Below, in pieces: positions 62,173 through 64,000 of a stretch of DNA of 64,000 nucleotides; within the stretch, counting starts at the first letter, position 1; each line of letters opens with the position of its first letter. This DNA is from an uncultured Haliea sp. GTDB lineage: Bacteria; Pseudomonadota; Gammaproteobacteria; Pseudomonadales; Halieaceae. The notes beneath the pieces were generated by a model, which was given only the letters and a program-made list of their open reading frames with translations, was not told the origin of the DNA and ran no database searches. The position numbers and the translations under genes were made by a program. The stretch lies in NCBI GenBank assembly GCA_947258585.1, contig CAMYIZ010000047.1, forward strand, positions 124,001 to 188,000, given 5' to 3'.

Positions 62173-62928
62173 CTATCCGCCAAAAGGATGAGGGCCTCCA
62201 GAGCCGAATACATCACTCTGCAGGCGGGCGCTCAGCGCCGTCCGCGAAGAGACTTCCGCTTTTTGAAAAAGATGCTGAATGTGGGTTTTTACGGTTGCCA
62301 GGCTAAGCCCCAACTCCCGCGCGACCTCTTTGTTTGAGGCACCAGCCACAACCAGCTCCAATACGTCGACCTCGCGATCCGTCAGGCTGAATCTAGCCTG
62401 GGCATCGCGCCGCTGCTCTACCCGCTTTGGCAAGTACACGCAGTTAAGCGCGTACTCCAAAAACGGTTGCAGCTTGCGCAGGTGGGCAAGCTCCTGTTGC
62501 GTAAACGGCCCCTTGGAGGCAGCACGCAACATCGTCACCACCGCGATAATTTTGCCAGCGCTACGGAACAGCATATCCGCCACGTGGCGATGATCATTGG
62601 GAACCATGAAATCCCTGTAGTATTGTGATTGCAGCAGTTCAGCCTCGCCGATCTGCTCGTCAATACACACGACGCGATCTTCAGTGTTGCAGAACTTTGC
62701 CGGGTTCAATGGATCCATGTCGCGAAAGTCGCTGGCATAGGATCGCTCTACATCAGCGTCCAGCTTGTGCAGCACCACACCTCGGTGGCGCATGTCCGGA
62801 CCCACCAGGTAAAATGCCAGCGAACTCATATCGAACAAAGAGTCGATCAAATTCAAGCTCTCACGCTGGAAGCGATTGGGAAATTCAACACTGGGATAAT
62901 GCCCCGTCATACTTTTGGTCGATGGCAC
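62173..62928 (-). CDS. LuxR-family transcriptional regulator
   Basis: 251 aa from GTG 62928, which has GGAGG 5 nt upstream; ATG 62910 is an alternative. The N-terminal roughly 170 residues look GAF/PAS-like with no clear acyl-homoserine-lactone signature. The C-terminal GerE domain starts LTDREVDVLELVV and includes NKEVARELGLSLATVKTHI. Divergent from the MFS gene and upstream of the SDR-phospho-lyase-kinase genes, so it may regulate both. Confidence 0.85.
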   Translation of the reverse strand: MPSTKSMTGHYPSVEFPNRFQRESLNLIDSLFDMSSLAFYLVGPDMRHRGVVLHKLDADVERSYASDFRDMDPLNPAKFCNTEDRVVCIDEQIGEAELLQSQYYRDFMVPNDHRHVADMLFRSAGKIIAVVTMLRAASKGPFTQQELAHLRKLQPFLEYALNCVYLPKRVEQRRDAQARFSLTDREVDVLELVVAGASNKEVARELGLSLATVKTHIQHLFQKAEVSSRTALSARLQSDVFGSGGPHPFGG

Positions 62929-62989
62929 AAAAACCTCCGCCGCGCATACTGCGCTCTATACCAGCCCAACAATAACTGGAGAGTACGAC

Positions 62990-64000
62990 ATGGTGAGCGA
63001 GTGCAACAGGCCCACGCTTGATGTGAACAGTGCCCGTGCGCTGTTCGCGACGGTCTATCTCGGCGTGATTGGCGCATCAGTGTTTATCGTACAGCCCGGA
63101 TTTGTGCAGGGTCTGGTGCAGTTTTACAGATATTCCGAGCAACAGGCCGGGTATACTGCCTCCGCAGAGATATGGGGTCTCGCGCTCACGACCGTTGTAT
63201 TGGCCGCAGGTGGGCACAATTGGAGTTGGCGCCTCATACTCAAGCTGTCTATCGCGCTGTTTGGCGTCGGCAATCTCGCCTCGCTGATGACAACAGACGC
63301 CACCGTCTTCAGCAGCCTCCGTTTTATCGCCGGACTCGGTTCCGGCGGCCTGGTGTCGCTCACATTCACCATCATGGGCCTGACCAGGCTGCCGGATCGC
63401 AATTTCGGCTACATGATCATGGGCGTTCTCACCTACGGCGCTCTTGGCCTTTGGGTGATGCCGCAGGCGTTCGATGTAATTGGCATGCAGGGAGTCATTG
63501 TATTTTTTGCGCTGTTTGCCTTGAGTGGCTGGCCGTTGATCAATCGGTTACCGGATTCCGGAGAGGAACATCTACAGGTTGAGGAAGACGCCATCTGCCT
63601 GCCGCAGGTGTTCCGGGTGCTTGCCATCATCGCAATGTTTACCTACTTCCTCGCCCAAGGTGTGATCTGGGCCTATCTGTTCCTCATCGGCCTGAATGGG
63701 GGCGTCAGTGAGCAGGGAGTGGCCAACGGCTTGATGCTGTCGCAGTTTTTCGGAATCGCTGGCGCATTCGTCCCCACGCTCCTGGGGCATCGCTATGGCC
63801 GCATACTGCCTCTCAGCGTGGGCATCATCGGCGGATCACTGGTGCTGTATGCTCTCTATGGCACGTTCACAGCGACGACCTACGCCGTGACTGTCTGCGC
63901 GTACAACTTTGCCTGGAACATGACCCACCCATTCCTGTTGGGCGCCATGGCAAGCTTCGACCAGTATGGCCGGGTAGTCGTATATGCGATCGCCGCGCAA
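62990..64000 (+). CDS. MFS transporter (3' end cut off)
   Basis: 337 codons open to the right edge. ATG 62990 has GGAGAG 6 nt upstream. At least nine hydrophobic segments are visible, starting at ARALFATVYLGVIGASVF, with a basic loop between helices 2 and 3 and a cytoplasmic central loop around SGEEHLQVEEDA. MFS family is the best reading. The divergent LuxR gene and nearby amino-alcohol-type enzymes suggest uptake of their substrate. Confidence 0.78.
   Translation, partial: MVSECNRPTLDVNSARALFATVYLGVIGASVFIVQPGFVQGLVQFYRYSEQQAGYTASAEIWGLALTTVVLAAGGHNWSWRLILKLSIALFGVGNLASLMTTDATVFSSLRFIAGLGSGGLVSLTFTIMGLTRLPDRNFGYMIMGVLTYGALGLWVMPQAFDVIGMQGVIVFFALFALSGWPLINRLPDSGEEHLQVEEDAICLPQVFRVLAIIAMFTYFLAQGVIWAYLFLIGLNGGVSEQGVANGLMLSQFFGIAGAFVPTLLGHRYGRILPLSVGIIGGSLVLYALYGTFTATTYAVTVCAYNFAWNMTHPFLLGAMASFDQYGRVVVYAIAAQ

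Noticed and set aside
1-64000. Mobile element, phage, CRISPR or RNA gene content
   Set aside because: No transposase, integrase, repeat-spacer array, tRNA-like or rRNA-like sequence was recognised in reading the window; a dedicated RNA search was not possible.

Overview
The window is a GC-rich stretch of chromosome, probably from an aerobic marine gammaproteobacterium of the Halieaceae/Cellvibrionales kind. That placement is an inference from the large TonB-dependent receptors, the paa gene style and the lack of enteric features. No rRNA, tRNA, CRISPR array or insertion sequence was recognised. Almost the whole window is catabolic: it holds at least three routes for aryl-acetic acids, plus the amine- and side-chain-oxidising enzymes that could feed them.

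Layout. (1) 1-7364 is part of a phenylacetate (paa) locus: paaG (cut by the left edge), paaZ, a fused hydratase/3-hydroxyacyl-CoA dehydrogenase, paaK and the repressor paaX. (2) 7367-26631 looks like one regulon under a MarR repressor (8903-9400). It holds an old-yellow-enzyme reductase; a FAD monooxygenase/OYE fusion of the 2-aminobenzoyl-CoA / salicylyl-CoA hydroxylase type with beta-oxidation genes; a cyclase-iorA-iorB operon; and a RidA, CoA ligase, thiolase-like, DUF35, SDR, Rieske alpha and beta operon. Three inverted repeats sharing the core ATTTTA-N4-TAAAAT sit at its promoters. I read this block as a possibly undescribed aerobic CoA-thioester route for indole-3-acetate: ring dihydroxylation, retro-aldol release of isatin, hydrolysis to 2-aminophenylglyoxylate, oxidative decarboxylation to 2-aminobenzoyl-CoA, then dearomatisation and beta-oxidation. 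(3) 26682-34091 has a TonB receptor, a quinohaemoprotein dehydrogenase, a P450, a MarR regulator and a metallo-beta-lactamase-fold protein with degenerate metal ligands. (4) 34302-39377 has two MhaAB-type 3-hydroxyphenylacetate hydroxylase pairs around homogentisate 1,2-dioxygenase (hmgA).

(5) 39396-47834 has an HDAC-like deacetylase, an amidase, an exported amidohydrolase, a second TonB receptor and an AraC regulator. (6) 47854-56228 encodes a periplasmic tryptophan-tryptophylquinone (TTQ) amine dehydrogenase with accessory proteins and two cytochromes c, an aldehyde dehydrogenase, a third TonB receptor and a TetR regulator. (7) 56225-64000 is partly less GC-rich and has a Tat-exported flavoprotein oxidase, an NTF2-like exported protein, a kinase/PLP phospho-lyase pair with an SDR, a LuxR regulator and the start of an MFS transporter.

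How it fits together (inference): the TTQ dehydrogenase and aldehyde dehydrogenase would turn phenethylamine, tyramine or tryptamine into aryl-acetates. Phenylacetate enters by PaaK, 3-hydroxyphenylacetate by MhaAB/HmgA, and indole-3-acetate by the MarR-controlled block. All family assignments come from reading the translated proteins; no database search was run.
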